From Candidatus Latescibacterota bacterium (lineage in GTDB: Bacteria > Latescibacterota > UBA2968 > GCA-2709665), in contig JASLMQ010000897.1 in assembly GCA_030746455.1 (NCBI GenBank), positions 1-8,132 of the forward strand: a DNA stretch of 8,132 nt, given 5' to 3'. Both the position numbers and the translations under genes were made by a program. Of the stretch, positions 1 through 6,437 are shown one piece after another. Numbering within the stretch: position 1 is the first letter of the stretch; each line of letters starts with the position of its first letter. Below the pieces are notes generated by a model. That model was not told where the DNA came from. It saw nothing but the letters and a program-made list of their open reading frames with translations, and did not search any database.

Positions 1-300
1 GTCCCGCTGGATCAGGGCGCCGGTCTCGCTCTCCAATGCCAGGCAGAGCCAGGGGTGGATGCGGACCGACGAGTCCGACAGGGCCTCGCAGAAGGTCTGC
101 AACGGATCCCATTCGGTGTATTCAGGAGAGACGATGCCGATCTTCGTGTGGTAATCGAGCATGCTGTCCGGATTCTTGACGCAGGGGATGAAGATGTCGA
201 AGCCGCCGCGGATCAGGCGCTCTGCCTGGCGCCGGACCTCGTCGGGGCTCTCCCTGGGCATGTTGTGCATCCACACGCCCTTCTTGAGTTTGTCGGACAT
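1..300 (-). CDS. Putative glycoside hydrolase (GHL10/TIM-barrel-like), N-terminal 100 residues, cut by window edge
   Basis: The first 100 codons are read on the minus strand; the rest lies beyond the left edge. The protein opens with KLKKGVWMHNMPRESPDEV, then LIRGGFDIFIPCVKNP, a stretch naming a start and purpose (SPEYTEWDPLQTFCEAL), and VRIHPWLCLA. The order 'woman/man-made strand, GF-D-hhhP-hh, then a residue block ending in HxWL' is what family-10-like hypothetical glycosyl hydrolases (GHL10 and relatives) show at their first barrel strands, where a conserved 'HAWL/HPWL' follows a statement of distance. That assignment is from memory. There is no signal peptide, so it may be cytoplasmic. 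Two in-frame ATGs exist (300 and 306). The one at 300 is preferred because GAGG (309-312) sits 8 bases upstream; it would be only 2 bases from the other. Substrate unknown. Its upstream neighbour is a sugar isomerase 291 bases away, so shared use in carbohydrate breakdown is plausible. Confidence 0.6.
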   Translation of the reverse strand, partial: MSDKLKKGVWMHNMPRESPDEVRRQAERLIRGGFDIFIPCVKNPDSMLDYHTKIGIVSPEYTEWDPLQTFCEALSDSSVRIHPWLCLALESETGALIQRD

Positions 301-308
301 TGCCATAA

Positions 309-312
309 CCTC
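309..312 (-). promoter_or_regulatory. Shine-Dalgarno GAGG deciding the hydrolase start
   Basis: Minus-strand GAGG lies 8 bases before the ATG at 300 and only 2 bases before the in-frame ATG at 306, so it favours 300. It sits in a short AT-rich run (307-325) that stands out from the GC-rich surroundings. Confidence 0.5.
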
Positions 313-330
313 AATAAAATCAAATGCAAC

Positions 331-417
331 CACAGATGAATCCCGGCTTCGGTCTACTACCTGCCGGAATAGTGACTCCGATACCAGCCGGGACAGGCAC
401 TGATAGACACAGATTGA
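331..417 (+). repeat. Degenerate 10-base GATGAA-type units (partial copies)
   Basis: CACAGATGAA occurs at 331-340, followed 57 bases later by two abutting units, CACTGATAGA (398-407) and CACAGATTGA (408-417). They match the unit that occurs three times in tandem at 541-569 (reverse orientation) and 5028-5056. The pair at 398-417 is inverted relative to the 541-569 array, so the element at 433-581 is flanked by inverted unit arrays. The material between 341 and 397 is unrelated sequence, possibly an interruption. Confidence 0.6.
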
Positions 418-432
418 GAAGGTCTCAGGGCT

Positions 433-581
433 CCGTGGTCGCCACGTCACCTCAGTTGAGATGAGGACTTGCCCGTCCCACGACAGTCAGATCCCCTGGA
501 AGTGTGCCCCGACCTCGATCCCCCGAACCTCTCTACTTCTACATCAGTGTTCATCTGCGTTCATCTGTGTTTCCGCCTTGT
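433..581 (-). repeat. Dispersed ~150-base element, copy 1
   Basis: Read on the minus strand from 581 it starts with ACAAGGCGGAA (571-581), then three 10-base units: CACAGATGAA (560-569), CGCAGATGAA (550-559) and CACTGATGT (541-549). About 75 bases further comes the CCTCA-N7-TGAGG stem (450-466), and it ends near CCACGG (433-438). The same order and spacing is found at 5016-5167 on the plus strand. In the middle, both have G-N-AT-N-GAGGTC at the same distance from the array (25 bases) and a shared GACTGTSGTGG block. Most mismatches in the last 25 bases are transitions, as expected of decayed copies. It begins 10 bases after the isomerase stop codon. Confidence 0.65.
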
Positions 582-591
582 TGTCTTGTGT

Positions 592-2253
592 TCACTCGAC
601 GAGACCGTTGCGGGTGCCGCAGACGTGGACCTTGACGCCGAGGGCCTGCATCATGGCGGCTTTGGCGGCGAGGGCCTTGTCCGCGGCCTTGGCTGACCTC
701 GTGTAGACGACCTGGATGTGGTTGGCCTTGTGACGCGCCATCATCTGATCGCGTGTGACGCCGTAGATGACGCCGTGCATGATGGGCCATTGAGGCGTGG
801 TAGCCTGCCAGCGGCGGTCGGTTTCCTTGTCCGGGAGCTTGGCCACGCCGCCCCGGCCGATGTCCATGTGCAGCTCGTCGTCCATCACGAACACACGGCT
901 CCACACGATCTCGCCCGGCTTGCTGATGCCCTTGCACGTGCCCCCCCCCAGCGGGAAGTACATGTCGGGCTGACGCTCGGACGAGGCGCCCTTGTATCCT
1001 CCGATGAAGTGGGCCGGCGGCGCGCCGCCGGAAATCAGGAAGACCCACACGTACTCATTGATGCCGCGACCCTTGTAGGGATCTCCCCAGCGGATGTCGT
1101 GGAGCGTCGTCTCGGGCGGCTGGCCCATGGCGGTCCAGACGCGGTTGGTGATGATGGCGTCCAGGCCCGCGCACTCGTCCACCTCGTTGAAGTGGGGGAG
1201 GGCCCGCTTCTCGTAGAGGACCTTGCCGTTGTCGCGGGCCCGAACCGGCGGCCGGTCGACGTTGTTGAGGATGCCCTCGACCAGGTCGGACGCCGGCGTG
1301 AGGTCCTTCAGGCCCTGCTGGTACTGGATCCCGATGGTCGCACAGCCGAAGTCGTAGGCGATCCGGACGGCGGAGATGTACATCTTGCATTGCTGGTGGA
1401 TCTGTTTGTCCGTGAGCTCCGTGAGGGCATCGGTCCCGGTGACGAAGGTCATGCCCTTGCGCTCCAGCCAGCGCCGAACGCCGTGGGCGTCGCTGTCGCT
1501 CACCGTACCCATCTCGGCGTAGAGGGCGGACTGACTGAGACGCTCCTTGTAGACGCCCGTGGGATGGAGCAGGTGGTCGGGGATCATGGCGTTGAACATG
1601 CCCATGCAGCCCGCGTCGAAGATGCCCATGATGGCCTTCTCGGTCTGGAGCTGTTGGGCCAGGGAGCGTCCGAGGTCCGCCTCTCGCTCGGGAAGGACGA
1701 AGGTGTCCAGGTCGCGGACGTGACTCGTGTCGTGGGTCACGGTGCCGGTCCCCAGCCACTCCCGGAGGCCTCTGCGGAAAAAGGCGTCGGTGAAGTTGGT
1801 GCTCCAGAGGGTGCTGTACGCCACACCGGCCTTGGTGAGGGAGCCGTTGAGATTGAGCATGCCCACAAGCCCCGGCCACTGGCCGCTCCAGTTCGCCACG
1901 GTGAGGATAGGGCCCCCGTGAGAGATGAGGCCTGGGAGGACGTGATGGCTGTACTGCCAGACGGCCTCGGCCACAATGAGGGGGGCGTTGGGATCTATGG
2001 ACTTGAACACCCCCATCCCTTCCCTCTGGCTACCGATGAAGCCGTGCTTCTCCCGAGCCTTGTAGGGGTGGCCGCGCTTGATCCGCCAGCCCTGGCGCTT
2101 AACCGCGGAGACAAGCCGTTTCTCCATGTCCTTCTGGGCGGCCCAGCATTCCTGGTTGGCCGAAAGCCGCAGGTCGCCGCTGGCGACGAGGATGGCCTGC
2201 CTCCTCCCCACGGGTTCGGCGGCAGATGCCTGGGGAATCCTGTAGCCTGGCAT
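592..2253 (-). CDS. L-fucose isomerase-like sugar isomerase
   Basis: A 553-residue protein of the L-fucose/L-arabinose isomerase superfamily (cytoplasmic metal-dependent aldose-ketose isomerases; E. coli FucI is about 590 residues). Visible landmarks in order: an N-terminal Rossmann-like part (19-115); [18 protein letters not shown] (117-134), the 'N-W-WPG-VG' block; [20 protein letters not shown] (210-229), equivalent to the 'G-R-S-MGMY-A' block; [11 protein letters not shown] (307-317); [18 protein letters not shown] (351-368), with D359 a probable metal ligand; and [14 protein letters not shown] (492-505), equivalent to 'NHGAISYG' of FucI with H493 as ligand. Where FucI is expected to have its glutamate ligand this protein shows a glutamine-rich IQYQQ, so metal binding may differ. 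The ATG at 2253 has a good AAAGGAG site 6 bases upstream. The actual sugar cannot be told. It lies upstream of a glycoside hydrolase. The superfamily is fairly sure; the substrate is not. Confidence 0.78.
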   Translation of the reverse strand: MPGYRIPQASAAEPVGRRQAILVASGDLRLSANQECWAAQKDMEKRLVSAVKRQGWRIKRGHPYKAREKHGFIGSQREGMGVFKSIDPNAPLIVAEAVWQYSHHVLPGLISHGGPILTVANWSGQWPGLVGMLNLNGSLTKAGVAYSTLWSTNFTDAFFRRGLREWLGTGTVTHDTSHVRDLDTFVLPEREADLGRSLAQQLQTEKAIMGIFDAGCMGMFNAMIPDHLLHPTGVYKERLSQSALYAEMGTVSDSDAHGVRRWLERKGMTFVTGTDALTELTDKQIHQQCKMYISAVRIAYDFGCATIGIQYQQGLKDLTPASDLVEGILNNVDRPPVRARDNGKVLYEKRALPHFNEVDECAGLDAIITNRVWTAMGQPPETTLHDIRWGDPYKGRGINEYVWVFLISGGAPPAHFIGGYKGASSERQPDMYFPLGGGTCKGISKPGEIVWSRVFVMDDELHMDIGRGGVAKLPDKETDRRWQATTPQWPIMHGVIYGVTRDQMMARHKANHIQVVYTRSAKAADKALAAKAAMMQALGVKVHVCGTRNGLVE

Positions 2254-2259
2254 GGGATG

Positions 2260-2273
2260 CTCCTTTCACAAGG
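2260..2273 (-). promoter_or_regulatory. Isomerase Shine-Dalgarno inside a small hairpin
   Basis: Minus-strand AAAGGAG (2260-2266) is a strong ribosome binding site. Its AAGG can pair with CCTT just upstream (2270-2273) across a GTGA loop, which fits the stable GNRA tetraloop type. The stem is only 4 bp, so any effect on translation is speculative. Confidence 0.45.
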
Positions 2274-2580
2274 GTGTTGCGGTTCAGAGCCTGAGATCGG
2301 TAGCGAGAGTGAGTCGGGGGGTCGAGACGCCCGTAAGAATGTGTCGAATATGGCTCAGTGGCAGTACGGGGCGATGTAGTCCGGGTACGGTCGGTGCCAG
2401 TCCGGGACGCCCGGTGCCTCGCGCACATGGGCGGAGGTGGACCGGGCTGGGGCGGCACGCAGGGGCAGGGGGATTGTGAAGCCAGATCTACGTCGACTAC
2501 GTGCCCAGTGCTCAACCGGCTGCACTCAGTTCTTACATATGGCCCGCTTCCGGACGCCACCAATCCGTCCACACCGAGTG

Positions 2581-2604
2581 CCCGATCCGCCAGGGCGGAT
2601 CGGG
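2581..2604. repeat. Perfect 11-bp inverted repeat
   Basis: CCCGATCCGCC (2581-2591) and GGCGGATCGGG (2594-2604) are exact reverse complements separated by AG. The stem is very stable and no T-run follows on either strand, so it looks like a REP-type palindrome rather than an intrinsic terminator. Confidence 0.7.
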
Positions 2605-2694
2605 TGTATCGAGGTGCAGGGCTCAGGGATGCCGAGGTGCAATGCCATCGGTCTCAGCAGGCGCTCGCCCTCCCCAGGCCGGCGCTTCGATACA

Positions 2695-2729
2695 ATCCGG
2701 CCTCCTCGCCGGTGGCTCGGAGGCGGGAT
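2695..2729. repeat. Imperfect 11-bp stem-loop
   Basis: ATCC-G-GCCTCC (2695-2705) pairs with GGAGGC-G-GGAT (2719-2729) with one G-G mismatch, closing a 13-base loop that contains its own GCC-GGT-GGC. No T-run follows. Confidence 0.4.
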
Positions 2730-2896
2730 CACTCAGCGACACGGATCAGGTTGCAGGGTCAAAGGGCTATGGCCTGCGCGGCACTGGCAGGGACACGGAT
2801 CCTACACGGTGGGCCTATACGGCATCCAATTCGACCATCCAACGCCAGACTCGCCGGGTCTCAACGATCCGTCCGGAACGGAAAGAGCAACGCAAC

Positions 2897-2917
2897 GGTA
2901 TATGATAATACATCATC
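2897..2917 (+). promoter_or_regulatory. AT-rich island with dyad and -10-like boxes
   Basis: This is the only strongly AT-rich stretch in the spacer. It contains TATGAT (2901-2906), GATAAT (2904-2909) and the dyad ATGAT-AATAC-ATCAT (2902-2916). No good -35 box is found 16-18 bases away on either strand. Downstream lie TTTCGAAA (2934-2941) and a strong AGGAGGGG (2941-2948), so transcription toward 3000 is possible but unproven. Confidence 0.3.
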
Positions 2918-3012
2918 CGAAGATGAGAAACCGTTTCGAAAGGAGGGGATGCGGTGGCGGCGGGTGGGTGCGCGCAATGTCTCCGCAGTCCGGGTCTTGG
3001 ACCGTGGGCCGT

Positions 3013-3068
3013 CTTGCAGCGACCCCGGATCAAGGTCCGGGGCAGGCTCGCTACGGGGGCGCTGCAAG
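3013..3068. other. Nested stem-loop, possible structured RNA or repeat
   Basis: A perfect 9-bp outer stem, CTTGCAGCG (3013-3021) with CGCTGCAAG (3060-3068), encloses a perfect 7-bp hairpin, CCCCGGA (3023-3029) with TCCGGGG (3036-3042). The inner hairpin resembles the CCCCGGATCAAGTCCGGGG palindrome that I recall as a common dispersed repeat in alphaproteobacteria, with one extra G. It lies 85 bases past the stop of the minus-strand gene and about 100 bases after the AT-rich island on the plus strand, so it could belong to either transcript. Confidence 0.5.
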
Positions 3069-3091
3069 GGAGTGGGGGCACTTCAACCCCT

Positions 3092-3105
3092 GTGCACCGG
3101 TGTAC
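3092..3105. repeat. Near-perfect palindrome around ACCGGT
   Basis: GTGCACCGGTGTAC departs from a perfect 14-base palindrome only at one symmetric base pair, and flanking CCC/GGG extends the symmetry. It lies 48 bases after the stop codon of the TraB-like gene. It could be a protein-binding site or part of a 3' structure; no function is evident. Confidence 0.4.
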
Positions 3106-3152
3106 GGGCCTGCCTCCGGGGCGTATTTCCCTAAAGGCTCAATACGGAGAAG

Positions 3153-4997
3153 TCAGCGGAAGTCGCGTATAAACTTCGCGGCGTAGGACCGGACGTCGCG
3201 CCCGTTGAGGACGTGGAAGCGGCGAAGCCGGTCGAGAGTCTGGAGGGAAAACCGCTTGAGGGGTATGTAGACGATCTGCTTCTTGAACCGCCGGGCCGAG
3301 CGACGCCAGCGGGCGAGAGGTGGGTGGGGGGCCACGATGACGACGCGCTTTTCGCGGGAGTGGCAGAGGGCGCCCGCAATAAGGCGCTCCTCGGCGTCGC
3401 GGGCGTCGCTGAATCGGGGGTCCTGCCACACGTCGGGGATCGGACGCGGCGGGTAGAGCAGGAAGCAGCCGCCGTAGACCGCCTGGCCGATACCCGGACC
3501 GATGACGTTGTCCATGAAGTTGGTGGCGAAGAAGCAGAGGGTGGATTCCTGCTCGTGCTCGGCGTACCAGGTGGTGCGCCAGGCGTACTTTTCCTGGTCG
3601 GCGGGACTCTCGAATAGGAAGACGATGACCTCGACGCTGCCCCGCGAGGGCGGCATCTCCTTGACGTAGATGTCTCCGGTGTGCCAGTTGCGGAGGGTCT
3701 CCCTGATGTCGAGGCCGTCTTTGAGGGAGGTGGTGAACTTCTCGGTGCGCGCCAGGTCCTGACCGATGAGCCGGCGGGCCTGCTCGCGCACGTGGGTGTT
3801 GAAGCTCTCTATCTTCTCGTCCTCCGGCAGGTGAGAACACTGCTGAAAGGGATCCCACATCATCTTCCACTGCTGCTTCTGCTCGGGCGGGGGCGAGGGC
3901 CTGAGCGGAAGCGTGCGCCACTCGGTTTCCACGCCCTCGAGCCTGTTCTTGGCCTCCGTCTCCCCGGCCGGGAATGCGGCCATATCGATGCCGAAGGCGA
4001 CCTCCGGATGAGACGATGGGAGGCGCTGCGGGGGATAGTTCCTTGCGGTCTCGATGAGGGTGACGGCGAAGTCGTCCCCCGCGGTCTGCTTGGCGGCGAG
4101 GGCAAGCGTGTAGAGGTCCGGGGTCAGCCGGCGATCCATCAGCGTGAGGTTCCGGATGTACCGCAGGGCCTGGGCCAGGGTCTGAGGTGTGAGCCAGTGG
4201 TGTTTAAGGTCGTGCTTCTTGAGCCAGGCGGCGCGCGCCTCCAGGAGGAGGGCTTTGACGCCATCGACGGCGAGGGTGCGGTCGGGAAGCATCTCGGCGC
4301 GTCGGTGCTCGTACAGGGCGGTGATGAACGGGACCTCGCCCATGACGAAGTAGAGGCTGTTGGGTGCGACGCGAAGGACCTCCGGGGGCCAGGGAGGCGG
4401 GTCGGGCTCGGGATAGGGGTGTCTACTGAGGTAGGCGTCGCGCACCCATGGCCAGTCGGCGATGTCGCAGAGGGCGACAATGTTGCCGTAGTCCAGCTCG
4501 AGGCGATGGAGATGGAAGGCCATCCAGCGGATCCGGGCCATCTGCTGGCCCTCCGGATCGGGCGTGGGAAGCCCGACCAGGACCGCCGCGGCGAACTTCT
4601 CCAGAGAGACATCCTTGATGGCGTAGGGATCGGGCAGGATCGTGCCGTGGGGCTGGAAGTCGGACACTTCCAGGTCGATGTAGGCCCTTGGGATACCGGC
4701 CTCCACGGCGGTCCTAACGGCGGCGATCAGGGGCTGGCAGGGATCGACGGGAACGTAGGAGTAGGCGGAGGGATCGTCGCTGAGCCCGCCCTCGCGCTGA
4801 GCGACCACGTGGACGGCCGGGAGTCGGCCGACGGCGTCCTCGACGCCCTCCTCGAAGGCGGGAGGCAGGGGCACGGCCAGACAGTCATAGGTTGTAGACA
4901 GGAGACGTCTGCGGACCTCCAGGGCGAAGTCGCCGCTGCCGTGGAGGATCGGGAGGAGGGTAAGCCGGGGGCTCAGATCGAATATGGGTTCGGCCAC
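3153..4997 (-). CDS. TraB/ChaN/DUF5682-like protein paired with MoxR ATPase
   Basis: Not recognised as a named family over its full length. Residues 1-190 of the 614-residue form recall TraB/ChaN/EreA-fold proteins, notably DUF5682 proteins encoded beside MoxR ATPases: LLPILHGSGDF (14-24, the 'HGxG' loop), RRRLLSTTYDCLAVPLPPAF (29-48, 'D-h-V-PP'), YVPVDPCQPL (81-90), AGIPRAYIDLEV (100-111), then RIRWMAFHLHRLELDYGN-IVAL (155-176), like 'R-x-x-MA-x-L...hVhh'. The middle (200-370) is mostly helical. The C-terminal part (450-580) has several predicted beta strands (VEVIVFLF, STLCFFATN, RVVIVAPHPP, KQIVYIPL) and is basic near the end. No signal peptide or membrane segment is seen. Start: GTG at 4997 is chosen; an in-frame GTG at 5030 (625 residues) lies inside a dispersed repeat and has no ribosome binding site. 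The AAA+ gene ends 247 bases upstream on the same strand, suggesting one functional unit. That it is a gene is sure; the fold is tentative. Confidence 0.7.
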   Translation of the reverse strand: MAEPIFDLSPRLTLLPILHGSGDFALEVRRRLLSTTYDCLAVPLPPAFEEGVEDAVGRLPAVHVVAQREGGLSDDPSAYSYVPVDPCQPLIAAVRTAVEAGIPRAYIDLEVSDFQPHGTILPDPYAIKDVSLEKFAAAVLVGLPTPDPEGQQMARIRWMAFHLHRLELDYGNIVALCDIADWPWVRDAYLSRHPYPEPDPPPWPPEVLRVAPNSLYFVMGEVPFITALYEHRRAEMLPDRTLAVDGVKALLLEARAAWLKKHDLKHHWLTPQTLAQALRYIRNLTLMDRRLTPDLYTLALAAKQTAGDDFAVTLIETARNYPPQRLPSSHPEVAFGIDMAAFPAGETEAKNRLEGVETEWRTLPLRPSPPPEQKQQWKMMWDPFQQCSHLPEDEKIESFNTHVREQARRLIGQDLARTEKFTTSLKDGLDIRETLRNWHTGDIYVKEMPPSRGSVEVIVFLFESPADQEKYAWRTTWYAEHEQESTLCFFATNFMDNVIGPGIGQAVYGGCFLLYPPRPIPDVWQDPRFSDARDAEERLIAGALCHSREKRVVIVAPHPPLARWRRSARRFKKQIVYIPLKRFSLQTLDRLRRFHVLNGRDVRSYAAKFIRDFR

Positions 4998-5015
4998 GAG
5001 GCAAGTCTCAGGAAG

Positions 5016-5167
5016 ACAAGGCGGAACCACAGATGAACACGGATAAACACCGATGGTGGGGACCAGAAGTCCGACGCATAGAGGTCAAGACGAACCACCC
5101 GCAGGTTCGGACTGTGGTGGACAAAGGGGAACCCTCATATCTATTGAGGTGGCGCAGGCAGCCACGG
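5016..5167 (+). repeat. Dispersed ~150-base element, copy 2
   Basis: It begins with ACAAGGCGGAA (5016-5026) and three 10-base units: CACAGATGAA (5028-5037), CACGGATAAA (5038-5047) and CACCGATGG (5048-5056). The CCTCA-N7-TGAGG stem follows at 5133-5149 and the CCACGG end at 5162-5167, here part of the perfect palindrome CCACGGCCGTGG (5162-5173). Order and spacing match copy 1 (433-581) in the opposite orientation, 152 versus 149 bases. It fills most of the spacer between the AAA+ ATPase and the TraB-like gene, just upstream of the preferred start of the latter, so it may carry or disrupt a promoter there. Confidence 0.65.
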
Positions 5168-5244
5168 CCGTGGGGCAGCCGACCAGTCTAGACAACCAAG
5201 CCCCACCAAATCAACAGCCAATCTGGAAATCACGTCCTGAAGGG

Positions 5245-6207
5245 CTATTCGTCGTCGTCTTCGGCATCAGGATTGAGCGAGTCGCCGGCACCGAAGAAGA
5301 AGTCGCCCAGTGTGAGGCCGGGCACCTCATCACCCAGGGCACGCTGCCTCTGCTCCGCCAAACCGTCAAGGTCCAGCGCCTCCTCGCCGAGGACCCGCTC
5401 CAGCGCCTCGCGCCACGCCGCGTCCCGAGCGAGGGGATGCTCTGAATCCTGAGCCAGTCGCTTGAGGGCAAACTGGAGGATGTGGATGCCGTCGCGAGGC
5501 GAGAATTCGAGGTTGAGATCGTGCGCGCGCTGCAGGAAATCCACGGTGAGGTCCAGTACGTCGTCCTCGGCAAAGGGCAGGTGGTAGCGGAGGATGGCCA
5601 TCTCGTCCTCCCGACAGGGGAACCCGAGGGTGACCGTGGGCTGCAGCCTGGAGAGGATGTAGTCGGGGACCTCGTAGGTGGACTCGTCGTCGTTCATGGT
5701 AACACAAGACCGGAAATCCGGGTGGGCCGGGATGGTAACCCCGGCGATGATCGACTCGATGTAGCGCCGGTGATCCAGAAGGGGTGCGAGAGACGCCCAA
5801 CTCTTCTCGCTCATCCGATTGCCTTCGTCGAGCAGGCAGATGCCACCGGTGATCATCGCGGTGACGAGGGGTGAGGCGTGATAGGCGATGGTGCCCGACT
5901 CGGCGAGAACGGGTGTGATCAGGAGGTCTTCAGGACGGGTATCGCTGGTGCACTGGTAGATATAGAGGTCCTGACTGCGCTCCCTGGCGGCGGCCATAGC
6001 GAGCGTGGTCTTGCCGATCCCGGGGGGCCCGACGAGCCTGGGCGAAAGCGGCATGTCGGACTCGTGAACCACCAACCAGCAGGCAAGCAGCTGTCTCAGG
6101 GTGTCGGTCTGACCAATCCACTCCTGAGGGGTTGCCACCGGGTTCCCGAGGTGGAGTGAGACGTCCTGGATCTGAACGGTATGACACTTTCCGGCTGTGG
6201 TGGACAT
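5245..6207 (-). CDS. MoxR-type AAA+ ATPase
   Basis: A 320-residue cytoplasmic AAA+ ATPase of the MoxR/AAA_5 kind, expected to use ATP hydrolysis in a hexameric ring to remodel a partner protein. Walker A is GPPGIGKT (60-67); Walker B is [11 protein letters not shown] (122-132) with D127 and E128; the sensor-1 asparagine is in TMNDDES (170-176); ILSRL (184-188) holds the likely arginine finger R187; SPRDG (236-240) holds the sensor-2 arginine R238. The block [11 protein letters not shown] (86-96) resembles the segment after Walker A in MoxR proteins. The C-terminus is strongly acidic (DAEDDDE). Length is normal for the family. The ATG at 6207 has GAGGA 10 bases upstream and a good promoter candidate about 100 bases upstream. 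The next gene on this strand is the TraB-like protein, a natural candidate for its partner. No VWA-domain gene, the usual third member, is present here. Confidence 0.88.
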   Translation of the reverse strand: MSTTAGKCHTVQIQDVSLHLGNPVATPQEWIGQTDTLRQLLACWLVVHESDMPLSPRLVGPPGIGKTTLAMAAARERSQDLYIYQCTSDTRPEDLLITPVLAESGTIAYHASPLVTAMITGGICLLDEGNRMSEKSWASLAPLLDHRRYIESIIAGVTIPAHPDFRSCVTMNDDESTYEVPDYILSRLQPTVTLGFPCREDEMAILRYHLPFAEDDVLDLTVDFLQRAHDLNLEFSPRDGIHILQFALKRLAQDSEHPLARDAAWREALERVLGEEALDLDGLAEQRQRALGDEVPGLTLGDFFFGAGDSLNPDAEDDDE

Positions 6208-6304
6208 ACGGGCTGGATCCTCGTCCGATACGGCGTCGATTTCTCAGTGCAATGGGAGGGAGGCCCCGCGAGGCCTGCAATGCACCAACGGGTCACAAAG
6301 GGGT

Positions 6305-6333
6305 AATATACCGGGCCGGAGGGTCGGTGTCTA
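6305..6333 (-). promoter_or_regulatory. Sigma70-type promoter candidate for the AAA+ ATPase
   Basis: On the minus strand TAGACA (6333-6328, 5 of 6 consensus bases) and TATATT (6310-6305, 5 of 6) are separated by exactly 17 bases. Transcription would start near 6298, giving a leader of about 90 bases. The -10 lies in one of the few AT-rich spots of the spacer, within the short dyad GGTA-ATA-TACC (6302-6312). Confidence 0.5.
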
Positions 6334-6346
6334 GGGGGGAGCGTGA

Positions 6347-6426
6347 AACCCGACGACGGACGACAGACGACGGACCACAGAAACGGCCAGAACCGTCGTC
6401 CGTGGTCTGTTGTCTGTGGTCGGGTT
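6347..6426. repeat. Large inverted repeat built from four 7-base units per arm
   Basis: The left arm (6347-6380) ends in four abutting heptamers: ACGACGG, ACGACAG, ACGACGG, ACCACAG (6353-6380). The right arm (6393-6426), read in reverse complement, has AACCCG, then ACCACAG, ACAACAG, ACCACGG, ACGACGG. The arms match at 28 of 34 positions, with two further G-T pairs, around a 12-base loop. Consensus unit ACNACRG. It lies between two divergent promoter candidates and has no T-run after it, so a terminator role is unlikely. Confidence 0.75.
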
Positions 6427-6437
6427 GGGTTTAGGGG

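Larger units (their letters stand above)
301..591. other. Repeat-rich spacer between isomerase stop and hydrolase start
   Basis: No gene is supported here. The stretch holds a single 10-base unit (331-340), a two-unit tandem (398-417) and a complete element copy in reverse orientation (433-581). Two short stems occur, CGTGG-TCG-CCACG (434-446) and CCTCA-N7-TGAGG (450-466). Neither is followed by a T-run on the minus strand, so no intrinsic terminator for the isomerase can be claimed. Confidence 0.7.
2254..3152. other. 899-base spacer without a convincing gene
   Basis: Open frames exist on both strands, but their products are Arg/Gly/Pro-rich, have no recognisable motif and mostly lack ribosome binding sites, as GC-rich non-coding DNA does. 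What it does hold: perfect or near-perfect palindromes at 2581-2604, 2695-2729, 3013-3068 and 3092-3105, a 10-base direct repeat GACACGGATC (2738-2747 and 2792-2801), and one AT-rich promoter-like island (2897-2917). I found no convincing promoter for the isomerase in it. Confidence 0.6.

Noticed and set aside
331..573. CRISPR array
   Set aside because: Units are 10 bases, directly abutting and degenerate; there are no spacers of even length and no cas genes.
718..2379. Plus-strand open frame of 553 codons opposite the isomerase
   Set aside because: It mirrors the minus-strand gene, has no motif, and the minus-strand frame carries the full FucI-type motif series. Long antisense frames are normal at this GC content.
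2581..2604. Intrinsic terminator
   Set aside because: The stem is perfect but no T-run follows on either strand, and no gene ends near it.
2738..2801. Direct repeat GACACGGATC as attachment site or iteron
   Set aside because: Only two 10-base copies 54 bases apart, no integrase or replication gene; could be chance.
2934..2941. TTTCGAAA followed by AGG as a tRNA T-arm
   Set aside because: The bases on either side do not form the 5-bp T stem and there is no cloverleaf around it.
2358..3186. Plus-strand frames of about 250 codons in the 899-base spacer
   Set aside because: Arg/Gly/Pro-rich products without motifs; two overlapping frames are equally open, and both run through perfect palindromes.
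3681..5036. Plus-strand open frame of 451 codons opposite the TraB-like gene
   Set aside because: Its Gly/Val/Glu/Asp-rich, low-motif product is typical of the antisense of a GC-rich gene, and it would end inside the repeat at 5016-5167.
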